Shown: positions 26,901-35,528 of the stretch, piece by piece
Position numbering within the stretch: the stretch's first letter is position 1
Layout of the letters: the number at the start of each line of letters is the position of its first letter
DNA from: Bicyclus anynana
Lineage: Eukaryota; Arthropoda; Insecta; Lepidoptera; Nymphalidae
NCBI RefSeq assembly: GCF_947172395.1
Contig: NC_069086.1
Span: 9,332,501-9,396,500 of the forward strand
Length of the DNA stretch: 64,000 nucleotides
Direction: 5' to 3'
Program-made: the position numbers and the translations under genes
Notes under the pieces: model-generated
Seen by the model: the letters and a program-made list of their open reading frames with translations, nothing else
Database searches by the model: none
Told to the model about the DNA's origin: nothing

Positions 26901-29900
26901 ATATATCATAAGACTCTTTACGTTCATATAAATATACAGGTTAAGCATTAGAAATTGTAGTATTCGGAAGTCCCTACAAAAGGCTTGTTCTCATAGCTTT
27001 TGTAAATGAGGTAAAACCGTAAAAGTTTTGAATGATCACTACAATGTTTTAGGTGTTCGACTCTACTATAAAGAGAGTGTCGTATAAGCGACAAAAAAGA
27101 TGGTGGAATGCGTACATGCTCTTCTACACACGAAAAGATACTATCGAAACATCTGGACTCGATCAAGATATGCAAAATATGACTATCAAGTGAGTATCTT
27201 ATATTCTATTGTTCTTATTGCACGTTTTTACTTTACTTATTATTAACTCCTGTTGTTCAATGTTTTATCGAGCCATAAGCCCTCATTCGCACGAGAGTTT
27301 TTATAACGGACGTTAAAAAAGCGTTTAAATATAGTATAAAAATAAATGAAGGTCTATTTCCAACGCCCAAAATTTTAAATGCACAACTGCTCGAAAAAAA
27401 GCGTTGTGTTTTAAAAATCCTGTAGTGTGAACATACACTTGGAATGTATCTGTTTTTGAACACTTTTATAACGTCCGTTAAAAAACGTGCGAATGGGGGC
27501 TAATTGCTTGCGTCCGTGAAAAGTAAACCATAAGACACATAAATAGTATTGGCTGTAATATTAAATAAAAATATTTTGTTTTTCACCTAATAATAATATT
27601 GATTTTTTTTGTGTACAGGGAAAACCTCATACCAAAGCCTATCTGGAATTCGGTCCGCCGCAGCAACACTGCGTTCTCACACAATCAGGACCAATTCAGT
27701 CCTGAACATTTTAATTTTATGAAGAAACTTTGTTGTATGCGTTTGCAAGTATTACCTGGATCTCAAAGTGCAGTTTGGGTATGAACATTCATTCATTCTT
27801 TATTACCATATGTATATTATTAGCACATTGTAACGGCGGTCTAATTGCTTAATCAATCTATCTCTTTCTCTATCCTTATTCACTTTCCTGACCATAATGT
27901 GTACACGTACAGTGATACAGTAATATCTCAATTATGTAAAAACAATTAATTGCATTTTCCAACTCAGTGCAGTAAACGCCAATCGCGTTATTATTTTCTT
28001 ATCTTATATACTAGTCGACGCCCAGCGGTTTTACCCGCGTAGTTTCCGTATATTATTCACAAAAAACGTTGCTTTCTATTAGCAAATAAATTTACAAAAT
28101 TGGTTTAGTAGAACCAGAGATTACATCCTACTATACCACAAACTTTACCTCTATAAAATTATAATTTATACTCACTAAAGCGAGTATAAACTCTGTTTGT
28201 CGCTGGATTTCTTGCGATTGGTCGGTTGCGTGCCGAGGTACTCTCTCTCTCTCATTGGGTAAAATTCCCAACTTTAGCCACGGTTGGAGGCCTTATCATA
28301 AAAACCCGGCCCAAGGCTGGTGGACAATAAGGCGCGCGTTTTTTGCGCTTGGGTTAAATGCCCAAACTTAGCCACGGACGGAGGTAATGTTACAAACCCC
28401 CGGTCGAAGGTCGGTGTACATTAAAGTGCGCGGCCGAAGGCCGCGCGTTTTTTGTTCTTGGTTAAAATACCCAGCCGTAGCCACCGTCGGAGTCCCTATA
28501 CTCTCAGACCAATTACCCTTATGTAATTAGTCTGAGATTGCGTAACTAGCTTTATTATAACGAGCTACAGATCACGCTATATCGATAATTTATAAAAAAA
28601 TGTCGCCACATTGAATGGGTTTACGGTTTGCGTATTATGCACTTTTGAATTGTTAACAATGTTAATCTGTTTTAGGGACCTGAACACGAAGAGATGTCCA
28701 TGCTAGCTGTGCAGATGGCTTCGAAATTTTTATTCCAAGTCGGATTTCATACGAAGAAAACTTTACGTGGTCCAGCTTCGGATTGGTAATTTTCAATGAT
28801 ATAGACTATAAAAAAATATCTTTAAAGTTTAAGACAACACTACATTTGCTTTTTTTACTTTTACAGGCATGACATTCTGTGTCAGCATTTACGGTGCTCC
28901 CAGGCTGTAAGAGCCTGGTTTGCCTCTGATATATTCAAACATTCTCATAGGTATGTGCTTCAGACTTTTGCATATTATACAGGGTGCTCGGGTACAAAAT
29001 ATTAGTTATGTAGTTCGGCTCCTTTAATTCGACTTGTCAACACCTTGAAGTTATGGGAAATACACCCGAGCACCCTGTATGTATAGTGGGTATATGGTTC
29101 TATAGTATAGTTATACAATGTATTTCTTTATTCTTAATTTCAAGGTTATGTGACTATCTACTCTCCTGCCCTGCTGCGGAGGTTAGAATGGTGTTTATGA
29201 AAATTATAGTCTTCTTGGCGCATTTCTCGGTACAAGATCCTCCAGGTCAGTGTGACTTATCTGTACATTTAATATATTAGCTTAAGCTGATAGTGCCGGA
29301 CTTCTAACATTTATTTTAAAGATGTAAACATGGACATTTACGGTTTTAGTTTTTTTTAATAACTATAAAAGTTAGCTTATTTAATGCAGAGATGAAAAAT
29401 GGGTTTGCTCGTCATAGTATAGTTTTAGTTAGAATTATAAATCCATAGTGTTGAAGTAAATAATGATTACCTCTATATTTAAATGATGTAAAAAGAAAAT
29501 TCAAATTTAATTTGAAAATATAATATTAGGCTTTTTATCGTTCCTTCGGTATTCCTGTCATACTAGCGGACGCCCGCTACTTCGTCCGCCCATAGATCTT
29601 CTTCTAATCTAGTCCTGTCGCAAAATTCATCTTTGTACATCAAGCGATTATCGAGATTTTGTGATGATACCTTTCGCTTTTTTATATTCAGATTACTAAT
29701 TTGATTGTTTACTTTAAATAGACTCCAAAACTGCTAAACCGATTTCTTTCACTGTTTGGAAACTACACTATCCGCTAGTGTTGTAGGCTATGTTTTATCC
29801 ATCTATATTCACGGGAACGAGAACTATCTAAATATATAAAACTCAAAGGTGACTGACATAGTGATCTATTTACGCACAGCCCAAACCACTGGACGGATCA

Positions 29901-32900
29901 GGCTGAAATTTTGTATACTGGTAGATGTTATGATATAGGCATCCTCTAAGAAAGGATTATGATCAATTCTACCTCCAAGGGGATAAAATAGGGGATAAAA
30001 GTTTGTATGAAACTTGTCAATTTTGCGGCGATTTGGAATGAAAATAGATTTTACTCAGCTACTTTTCATCCCGGAAAAATCCATAGTTCCCGCGGGGTTT
30101 GTAAAAAACTGAATTCCACGCGGACGAAGTCGCGGGCGGCCAGTCGTCGGCTAGTCGTATATAAATCGGCTTCTCACTTGTACGTGATGTGCGCAGTGAG
30201 TAGCGGCTACGGGTCCTGGTGCGCGCGCGACGAGGCGCTGTCGCTGTCGGACCAGGTGCTGTGCAGTGCGCGCGCGCTGGCCGTGCCGCACCACCACCAC
30301 CACCACGCCGACCACCGCCACCTGCCGCTGCTCTTCAACCTGTTCCACGCCTACGCGCAGCTCGGCCTCGCGGAGAAGCATCAGCTGCTGCGGGTGAGCT
30401 TGCGTTCTTATTAGTCTAAGATCCGTATTAAAAACGACCTTCACCCATCTGTGTAATGGATGAAAAGTGTTTTGTATCAAAATTAGGATGTAAAAACTAT
30501 GTTGCTAGTAGGTTGCCTCTAAAACTCCTGGCCAAACTATCAATGACGATAGTTAATAATGGTCAATAATCAACAACCTACTAGCAATGTATGTTTTAAC
30601 ATACTGATATAAAACATTTATTATCCATTAAACAGATGGTGAAGGTTGTTTCTAATTCGGATTTTCTACTAGTCGTATACTTAACCTGAATTAATAATCT
30701 TGGATACTGACCTATGCACTTTAGTTCTTTTTGCAATTTGTTTCTGTAATCTGTAAGTTGATACGAAATTTTTGTGGAAGTTTTAAAATAGACGTAAAAT
30801 AGCCATTTTCGAGATATTATCATGTTTTTGAAGAAAAGAGGCGATGTGTAAAAATATAATATAATTAATTGGTATAAATAAATATCTTAATATTAATACT
30901 TTTTGTTTTCAGCTGAAAATCCTGGATATTGTGTTATCTGTGTGCTTAGACGACTCCTCATCTTCCATAGGAAAGTACCAATATCCGGATTCTGCAAAAA
31001 TACATCAGGTAAATTATTGATTGAGTACCATGTTGTATAATTGATCTTAAGTATTTGTTGGTCATTATATATATGTAACAATTATAATATTAGAACTTAG
31101 CCTCTAAGCATCCTAATGATATTGAAAAATTTGTAGTGAGGCGTTAAAATAGGCTGATAATGATGTGTTCGAAACCGGCAGGTGATTTGCGCGTTGGTGC
31201 GTTGCTGCGACGTAAGTGCTCGCTGCCAGTCGGCTAACGCGAGTGACGGCGCGTTGCCGCTGCCCAACCCGTACGGCGACCCGCCGCAGTCGCTCTCGCC
31301 GCACTCCCACCTACACACCCCGAGACCCGTCATCTCGCCGACCGCCGCTGACGTACTCTACAACAGGACAGGGTAAGTGCTCGCTGCCAGTATACGCGAG
31401 TGACGGCGCGTTGCCGCTGCCCAACCCGTACGGCGACCCGCCGCAGTCGCTCTCGCCGCACTCCCACCTACACAACCCGAGACCCGTCATCTCGCCGACC
31501 GCCGCTGACGTACTCTACAACAGGACAGGGTAAGTGCTCGCTGCCAGTATACGCGAGTGACGGCGCGTTGCCGCTGCCCAACCCGTACGGCGACCCGCCG
31601 CAGTCGCTCTCGCCGCACTCCCACCTACACACCCCGAGACCCGTCATCTCGCCGACCGCCGCTGACGTACTCTACAACAGGACAGGGTAAGTGCTCGCTG
31701 CCAGTATACGCGAGTGACGGCGCGTTGCCGCTGCCCAACCCGTACGGCGACCCGCCGCAGTCGCTCTCGCCGCACTCCCACCTACACACCCCGAGACCCG
31801 TCATCTCGCCGACCGCCGCTGACGTACTCTACAACAGGACAGGGTAAGTGCTCGCTGCCAGTATACGCGAGTGACGGCGCGTTGCCGCTGCCCAACCCGT
31901 ACGGCGACCCGCCGCAGTCGCTCTCGCCGCACTCCCACCTACACACCCCGAGACCCGTCATCTCGCCGACCGCCGCTGACGTACTCTACAACAGGACAGG
32001 GTAAGTGCTCGCTGCCAGTATACGCGAGTGACGGCGCGTTGCCGCTGCCCAACCCGTACGGCGACCCGCCGCAGTCGCTCTCGCCGCACTCCCACCTACA
32101 CACCCCGAGTCCCGTCATCTCGCCGACCGCCGCTGACGTACTCTACAACAGGACAGGGTAAGTGCTCGCTGTCAGTATACGCGAGTGACGGCGTGTTGTC
32201 GACAAAAAAGTTAAAAGGGAGGGAAAAAAAGCGTGCTTTAGATCACACGACTGAAGTAAAACTTCTTTCAAAAATGAAAAAAGAAAACGCCATCTATGAT
32301 CCCCAGGCCGACAAGAAATTGTTTCAAAAGTTCTAGAACGCCATCTGCCTGTACTTTAAAATAACAAACACTATTCACTGTCTGTAGATGGCAGCATGCA
32401 TCTAAAAAGCCTCGCCCGATATACTCTTTTCATAATGTACTCACCAAGTTATTGTACAAGTCAAGCATGCATAATTATTGCGTTATACATTGTGTATAAT
32501 GTTAAATTGTAAAATGTTAATAATTATTTCCAAACTCTATCAGGTCCTACATGAAGAAACTAACAGAAGAATGCTGTGGGTGCGAAGAAGGCATCAGACT
32601 GCTACAGTTCCTGTGCTGGGAGCACGCGGGCTGGTCGCGCACGGCGCTCACGGAGCTGCTGTGGCAAATGGGCTACGCGTTCTGTCACGAGCTGCGCCGC
32701 CACGCCGATGCTCTCACCGCTTTGCTGCTGATGGAAGACAGTTGGCAACACCACAGGATACATAATGCTATTAAGGTAGGTGTAATTTTAATACCAGGAT
32801 CATTTCTATATCCCCTGAAATCAAAAGGAATTTGAATATTTGTCACATTACATAACATTTTTGATATTTAATGTGACAAATATTCAAATTAAGGTTCATT

Positions 32901-34449
32901 ACCTCGCTGTTTCAGAGATTCATTGCCTCGATCTTCCAGAGGTTCTGTGTCTATGTTATATTGAGTTTGAGTTTTGTTTAACAAATATTATAATAATTGG
33001 TCTTGTTAAGCTCTTGTACCTCGGAGAGCATGTTCATTGTTCAACTAGTCCTTAATAGATAAAAAGTTAAATGTTATTATAAATTGCGGTGCAGTTATTA
33101 CAAGTTGGCAGATGAAGATGAATTATATGAACTTTTTATAAGGAGCACGATATTTCATTTGTCTATCCTAAAATGTTTTTCATATGAAACTGTATACACC
33201 TGTAAGTAGTTGGTCACATTGTCCACGATCATTGTGTACTTTTTTTTTTTTTTCATAAAATGTTCTTTGTACTAGCTGTAGGTGTATCAAATAAAATAAA
33301 AATAAATAAATATCGTAGGGGGTGTCGGAAGAGCGGCCGGGTCTCCTGGAGACGGCGCTGCGCGCGCGCGGCCACTACCAGAAACGCGCGTACGCGTGCG
33401 TGAAGCTGGTGGTGGGCGCGATGTGCCGCACGCCGCTCGCCGTGCGCGCCGTGCACGCGCAGCCCGACGCGCGCCGCCGCTGGCGCCAGCTGCTCGCCTG
33501 GCTGCAGGACGAACTCGACCGCGTGAGTTGTCTCTTCGACTCTCAGACTAAATACATATGGACTTGTATCGCATCCGAATTCACCAACAAAATTGTCTGA
33601 CAGTGAGGGGGGCGAAGTAAACTCGCACATCGAAATTTAACACCAATAATTATATTGTGTCCCTGCACACTGTCGATATCGACAGTCTTAGCATTACGAT
33701 TATGTATTTTAAAATGCAAGGATAGATAAAGCCGTGTGTTACATGGATAGTCGGAATTTGTATGAAAACATAAAAAGCTTCTTTTAGTTAATGAATATTA
33801 TTTATGCAGTTCGGCTCCTATAAGTGGACTTGTCAACACTTTGAAGTTATGGGAAATACTCCCGAGAACCATGTATTATAGAGTCGAAATGAAAAAAGTG
33901 ACTTTCTTTTAGAAGTATGGCCCCGGCGGCTACAACTCCTACGACACGTGGTCACCGCCCAGCATCTCTAACGAGACTTCTAACGGATATTTCCTTGAAC
34001 GGAGTAACTCTGCGAGAAAGACGCTCGAGAAGTGAGTATATTTTTTGATGTGGTTTACAGAACCCAAAAAAATTCGGTTGTTCTTGATTTGATGTTAATT
34101 CTATTAGGTAGCTTACTTAACTTACGTCAAAGTTAGTGAATTGACCGACTTGTGTCCTTCATATATGGCAGAGGAAGATATCATCAACATCATCTGATAG
34201 TAACAGTTACAGAACGAAACATTACAATTTGCCAGGGCGTACCAGTTGTGCCCGGAAGAGGAGGAGGAGGAGGAGGAGTCGCGCGACGCCGGCTCGGGCT
34301 CGGGCTCGGGCGACGCGTGCGACGACAGCGGCGACGACGACGCGCCCGACGACGACGAGCCCGCGCCGCGCCGCCTCACGCTGGCGCCGCCCGCGCCACC
34401 CGATCCGCCCGCGCCGCCCGCGCCCCCCGCGCCGCCCGCGCCCCAGTGA
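896..34449 (+). CDS. faf: USP9X / fat facets ubiquitin C-terminal hydrolase, 3' 39 exons (5' end outside window)
   Basis: This is a large cysteine-protease deubiquitinase of the USP (C19) family that removes ubiquitin from substrates such as endocytic and signalling proteins (family knowledge). I joined 39 exons with canonical GT-AG junctions and matching phases throughout, giving 5,907 nt and 1,968 residues to a TGA at 34447-34449. USP9X is about 2,550 residues, so roughly the first 580 are missing upstream. Alignment by eye with USP9X is continuous, for example WNLAHSDEV at the start, FLRFLLKDGQLWLCA, NAGATCYMNSVLQQLY and SNETSNGYFLERS near the end. There is no frameshift or stop in any exon. 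Large introns are due to insertions: 6796-14816 holds a BEL/Pao element and 20676-23731 a DNA transposon. No internal promoter was seen. Confidence 0.96.
1191..1499. mobile_element. Foldback MITE, TIR GTTTCACCACCTTCTGATA
   Basis: Inverted ends cccgtttcaccaccttctga (1193-1212) and the complement of tatcagaaggtggttaaac (1475-1493) bound a roughly 300-bp non-coding segment inside a faf intron. A relative with the same ends is at 25731-26157. No transposase is encoded, so it would be mobilised in trans. Confidence 0.65.
5103..5175. repeat. 73-bp inverted repeat
   Basis: Arms read cagaggcataattatccgcc and the complement of ggcggataattgtgcctct with about 30 bp between them. It lies in the faf intron after the exon ending at 5070 and looks like a very short MITE. 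Confidence 0.6.
5629..5780. mobile_element. Foldback element with ~55-bp arms
   Basis: The left arm from ggctttagccatgtggcacg is matched by the complement of tgccacatggctaaagcc at the right end, with few mismatches. One arm of the same family recurs at about 50052-50130, interrupting an RTE fragment. It lies in a faf intron and is non-coding. Confidence 0.7.
6413..6602 (+). repeat. GT/GC-rich microsatellite
   Basis: An almost uninterrupted degenerate (GTGC/GTGT)n tract in the faf intron. The open frame across it is a composition artefact. Confidence 0.8.
6893..7189 (+). repeat. 5' LTR of the BEL/Pao element
   Basis: 297 bp, starting TGTTCGCGCC and ending GAACGCGAACA, preceded by the CATCT target duplication. 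It is identical by eye to the copy at 13066-13362. It would carry the element's promoter and polyadenylation signal; I could not assign a primer binding site with certainty. Confidence 0.95.
7687..12930 (+). pseudogene. BEL/Pao gag-pol polyprotein, one in-frame stop
   Basis: One reading frame of about 1,747 codons is split by a TAA at codon 1,027 (10765-10767). In order it contains a gag domain of DUF1759 type (FDGNARDWTAFYECY), two Cys/His zinc knuckles (about residues 340-410), an aspartic-protease region with LIDNASQHNFI (unusual, since D-S/T-G is expected), a reverse transcriptase with RLVLDAS and the YMDD box near residue 897, an RNase H region with FADAS just after the stop, an integrase zinc finger (H-H-C-C), the integrase core (GIDYCGPF, RTDQGSNF, GGSWESA) and a C-terminal DUF5641-like segment. 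The stop separates the RT and the RNase H/integrase halves. Whether it is a mutation or is read through cannot be told from sequence. A few further stops or changes elsewhere were not seen. Confidence 0.9.
13066..13362 (+). repeat. 3' LTR of the BEL/Pao element
   Basis: 297 bp, the same sequence as 6893-7189, followed directly by CATCT. The short purine stretch expected before a 3' LTR is weak here (around 13050-13063). Confidence 0.95.
13368..14816. repeat. faf intron remainder with interspersed repeats and (TAGGG)n array
   Basis: From about 13755 to 14080 there is a degenerate lepidopteran interspersed repeat. From 14320 to 14710 the sequence is a G-rich degenerate array of TAGGG/TAGGGG units. 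The array ends in a tail cgcggacgaagtcgcgagcg (about 14738-14757). No coding signal was seen. Confidence 0.6.
15030..15265 (+). repeat. Interspersed repeat ending in gacgaagtcgcgggcgtctg
   Basis: A copy of a repeat whose tail recurs at 127-150 (inverted), 14738, 24555, 30118 and 50562. It lies in the faf intron before the exon at 15360 and is non-coding. Confidence 0.5.
16785..17000 (-). mobile_element. Truncated tRNA-derived SINE
   Basis: The complement of this segment matches the 3' part of the SINE at 40313-40646 (for example caagttagcccgcttccatc). The tRNA-like head is missing. It is located in a faf intron in antisense orientation. Confidence 0.7.
18538..27189 (+). CDS. faf: faf exons encoding the USP catalytic core
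   Basis: Exons: 18538-18705, 19740-19810, 19885-19997, 20502-20675, 23732-23873, 24802-24955, 25545-25692, 26262-26382 and 27053-27189. The Cys box NAGATCYMNSVLQQLY places the catalytic Cys codon at 18633-18635 (visible residue 1023). A zinc-binding finger is formed by CKGCPH/YCKE and YYCDKC across the exons at 20502 and 23732. The His box HSGQASGGHYYSY puts the catalytic His codon at 25667-25669 (visible residue 1306), and the acidic member of the triad lies in KLDDGDVSEC in the next exon. All catalytic elements are intact, so the enzyme should be active. The transposon at 20766-23051 sits in the intron between the two zinc-finger halves without touching splice sites. Confidence 0.95.
18915..19050 (+). 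mobile_element. SINE body fragment
   Basis: Contains gtcaaacggtgaaagaaaaa and gtgtgtgaagtcactctgca, the body of the SINE found complete on the minus strand at 39062-39356. The tRNA-like 5' part is absent. Confidence 0.55.
19264..19656. mobile_element. 393-bp MITE related to the 40795 transposon
   Basis: Terminal inverted repeats TAGTCGGATGCAAT...ATTGCATCCGACTA are flanked by TA on both sides (19262-19263 and 19657-19658). Internal blocks (gcgcaggctgcaggtcatac and tcaagacgcgta on the complement) match the left part of the element at 40795, including its caggtcatacat and tcaagacgcgta stretches. It is therefore a likely deletion derivative of that family, inserted in the faf intron 18706-19739. 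Confidence 0.75.
20130..20345 (+). repeat. Short lepidopteran interspersed repeat
   Basis: Starts near ctagctgacatcgcgcggtt, contains a (CAAA)n tract and ends attagtatagat. Related copies lie at 25940-26110 and 47535-47707. Non-coding. Confidence 0.55.
20766..23051 (-). mobile_element. IS630-Tc1-mariner family transposon with DD82E transposase
   Basis: A 2,286-bp element with long inverted ends (cccgcggcacgtaactttag at 20769-20788, and its complement at 23029-23048) is flanked by TA (20764-20765 and 23052-23053). The inner left end repeats a block (gctgcgcatcggtactgtcg and gctgtgcataggtactgtca). It encodes one transposase on the minus strand. It lies in the faf intron between exons 20502-20675 and 23732-23873, antisense to the gene. 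Confidence 0.88.
21102..22769 (-). pseudogene. DD82E transposase, split by one TAG
   Basis: A single minus-strand frame runs from ATG at 22769 to the stop at 21102, about 555 codons, with one in-frame TAG at 22197-22199. The N-terminal ~190 residues contain the predicted DNA-binding helix-turn-helix region. The C-terminal part is a DDE_3-type catalytic domain: first Asp in VFTDESYVDS, second Asp in VVVVDNAAYHN, and Glu in HPDLNPIEMAW. Counting residues gives 82 between the second Asp and the Glu, against 34 in Tc1. This spacing is, as I recall, that of the group described as DD82E/Sailor. The C terminus is acidic. The catalytic triad is intact, so the stop is the only visible lesion. Confidence 0.85.
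24555..24760 (+). repeat. Interspersed repeat fragment
   Basis: Starts with actagaggacgcccgcgact and continues to a (CA)n tract. It belongs to the same loose family as 15030-15265 and 50562-50928. It is in the faf intron. Confidence 0.5.
25073..25253 (+). repeat. Two-copy tandem repeat (~90 bp units)
   Basis: The phrase tatactttaatcaacaagtc...tttctatatcttactgtaa occurs twice in a row (25073-25158 and 25162-25252) with small changes. Within the first unit, tcaacaagt/acttgttga also forms a hairpin. Intronic. Confidence 0.75.
25731..26157. mobile_element. MITE with TTTCACCACCTT inverted ends, containing other repeats
   Basis: Ends ggtttcaccaccttgtgata and the complement of atcagaaggtggtgaaac match the element at 1191-1499. 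The interior holds an interspersed repeat at about 25940-26110 and a (GAA)n stretch. Located in the faf intron 25693-26261. Confidence 0.6.
27619..34449 (+). CDS. faf: faf C-terminal exons
   Basis: Exons: 27619-27778, 28676-28785, 28867-28950, 29145-29245, 30197-30393, 30913-31008, 31182-31372, 32544-32775, 33319-33522, 33913-34031 and 34236-34449. They match the C-terminal helical region of USP9X (HTKKTLRGPASDWHD, LLFNLFHAYAQLGLAEK, LPLPNPYGDP, MEDSWQHHRIHNAIK). Oddities: a natural run of six histidines in exon 30197-30393; an exon (31182-31372) followed by a tandem array of near-copies of itself in the next intron; and a final exon with a run of eight Glu, Gly-Ser and Asp-rich blocks and a Pro-Ala tail before the stop. 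The last exon is less alignable, but its frame is fixed by the preceding phase. Confidence 0.93.
28200..28533 (+). repeat. Imperfect three-unit tandem repeat with GC hairpins and T-runs
   Basis: Units of roughly 120 bp each contain 'aactttagccacggttggag'-like cores and end in GC-rich dyads followed by TTTTTT. The best is GCGCGGCC-GAA-GGCCGCGC at 28428-28446 followed by six T at 28448-28453. The block closes with a palindrome ctcagaccaattac...gtaattagtctgag (about 28504-28533). Function unknown; located in the faf intron 27779-28675. Confidence 0.55.
28979..29079. mobile_element. 101-bp foldback MITE
   Basis: Ends acagggtgctcgggta and tacacccgagcaccctgt are inverted copies. A decayed relative is at about 33790-33875. 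It is in the faf intron between exons 28867-28950 and 29145-29245. Confidence 0.75.
30419..30662. mobile_element. Foldback MITE with cttcacccatctgt arms
   Basis: The left arm gatccgtattaaaaacgacc with ttcacccatctg is mirrored at the right end (cagatggtgaaggttg, taattcgga). One arm recurs at about 37664-37735. Intronic in faf. Confidence 0.7.
31373..32157 (+). repeat. Five 157-bp tandem copies of a faf exon segment
   Basis: Units 31373-31529, 31530-31686, 31687-31843, 31844-32000 and 32001-32157 differ from one another at only one or two positions. A partial sixth starts at 32158 and fades by about 32200. Each unit begins GTAAGTGCTCGCTGCCAG and then repeats the coding sequence of the preceding exon from about 31240 to its end. 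The exon itself contains the same GTAAGTGCTCGCTGCCAG at 31212. Reading through in frame stops at once (GGG TAA), and splicing into a copy after CCAG also meets a stop. So I treat the array as intronic. Confidence 0.92.
32829..32890. repeat. Perfect 22-bp inverted repeat
   Basis: aatttgaatatttgtcacat and its exact complement flank an 18-bp loop in the faf intron after the exon ending at 32775. Confidence 0.75.
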
Positions 34450-35098
34450 GCGCCCCCCGCGCCTCCAGTCGTTTGTGTTTCGCCCCAACGTTAGTGCGAG
34501 GCGCCGCCGCAGCCGCCGCAGTCGCCGCATAGCCGTAGTTTTGTTCTGTGATGTTAACGATACGTGTACACTCGCTCGGTCGCGCGCCTCCGTCGTCGCG
34601 ACGCTTAAGTTTATGTAACTATGTTCCGCTTTAAAAGTACCATAGTATTTATTTTTTTTTCTTATTAAGACTTATTATTCTATTCGTTAGGAGAATTTAT
34701 TTTCTATCTACGCATAGTATATTTAATATTTTACTGTTGTAAGGGATATTTTTAACGTGTACGATCGACTCCGCTTCTCGTGAATTCGTGATTCCCGGCG
34801 GTGGCATTCGTAGAGTGAAAATAGAAATGAATTTTTATATTAATTTACTTAACTAAGATAATTACATACGAGTCACAAAAGTGGCGCAGCAAGGCGCCTC
34901 GAATCAGCTGATTGTCTGTATATTAATGTGATCAGCTGATGATGATAACACAGTTATGTGCGTCTCCTTAACTTATTGTACAATTTGTATTTCATCGACA
35001 ATCTACTTCGATATGATACATGATATTTGTAAATTCTTGAACGAATTTCAATAATTATTTTTAAGTAAACACATACATACAAGCACATAGTCCGGGAT

Positions 35099-35295
35099 CC
35101 CTAGAACATTTTGTACACCTGATTACTAACAAGCAAATTTTTCGTGAGTAGCTTCATCTCAATGAGACGATCAACTTTTTTATTTACGAAAATTCTTGAT
35201 CCTGGTAGCTAACTGAGTTACCAGGAAATTTCAGAGCGTCTGAACGAGATAATGTACCAGTAATGTAGTAATCAGTTGTACAAAATGTTCTAGGG
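35099..35295. mobile_element. 197-bp MITE in the faf 3' region
   Basis: Inverted ends ccctagaacattttgtacac and gtacaaaatgttctaggg. Truncated relatives occur at about 43290-43430 and 51293-51905, sharing the gagatgaagctac and ccagaatcaagaa blocks. Confidence 0.75.
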
Positions 35296-35449
35296 ATTTC
35301 AGACTAACACACACATTTGTGCATAAAATGGGTAAAATGAATATGTACAACTTGTGGACACGCACGACTTTGCGTGGAGTTAGTTTCTTTGAATACTCTT
35401 TCCTTATGTCCAATCCAAATGAAAAAAAGCCAAAAGGCAACCTTAATTT

Positions 35450-35528
35450 GATATACTTCTCATCAAAAAAATCGAAACTGTCTGCCTGAACTTGCCGGAC
35501 TCTTTCGATTTTTTGATGAAGAGTATAT
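35450..35528. repeat. Hairpin with ~25-bp arms
   Basis: ttctcatcaaaaaaatcgaa and its near complement tcgattttttgatgaagagt flank a 25-bp loop. If the faf transcript extends here, it would form a stable stem in its 3' UTR. Confidence 0.6.

Noticed and set aside
28428..28453. Bacterial intrinsic terminator or horizontally acquired DNA
   Set aside because: No bacterial coding sequence around it; it sits in a tandem repeat within a well-defined intron.
30007..30196. Extended open frame upstream of exon 30197-30393
   Set aside because: It is an interspersed repeat (cgcggacgaagtcgcgggcg); the exon acceptor at 30195-30196 fits the incoming phase.
31373..32157. Possible CRISPR-like or satellite array
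   Set aside because: Direct tandem units with no unique spacers, clearly derived from the neighbouring exon in a eukaryotic gene.
31216..32336. Series of 96-residue Arg/Pro/Ser-rich open frames
   Set aside because: They are out-of-frame readings of the 157-bp faf exon copies; splice phase and immediate stops argue against translation.
34122..34618. Several overlapping Arg- or Ala-rich frames on both strands
   Set aside because: Shadows of the very GC-rich last faf exon; the true frame is set by the upstream phase and ends at 34449.
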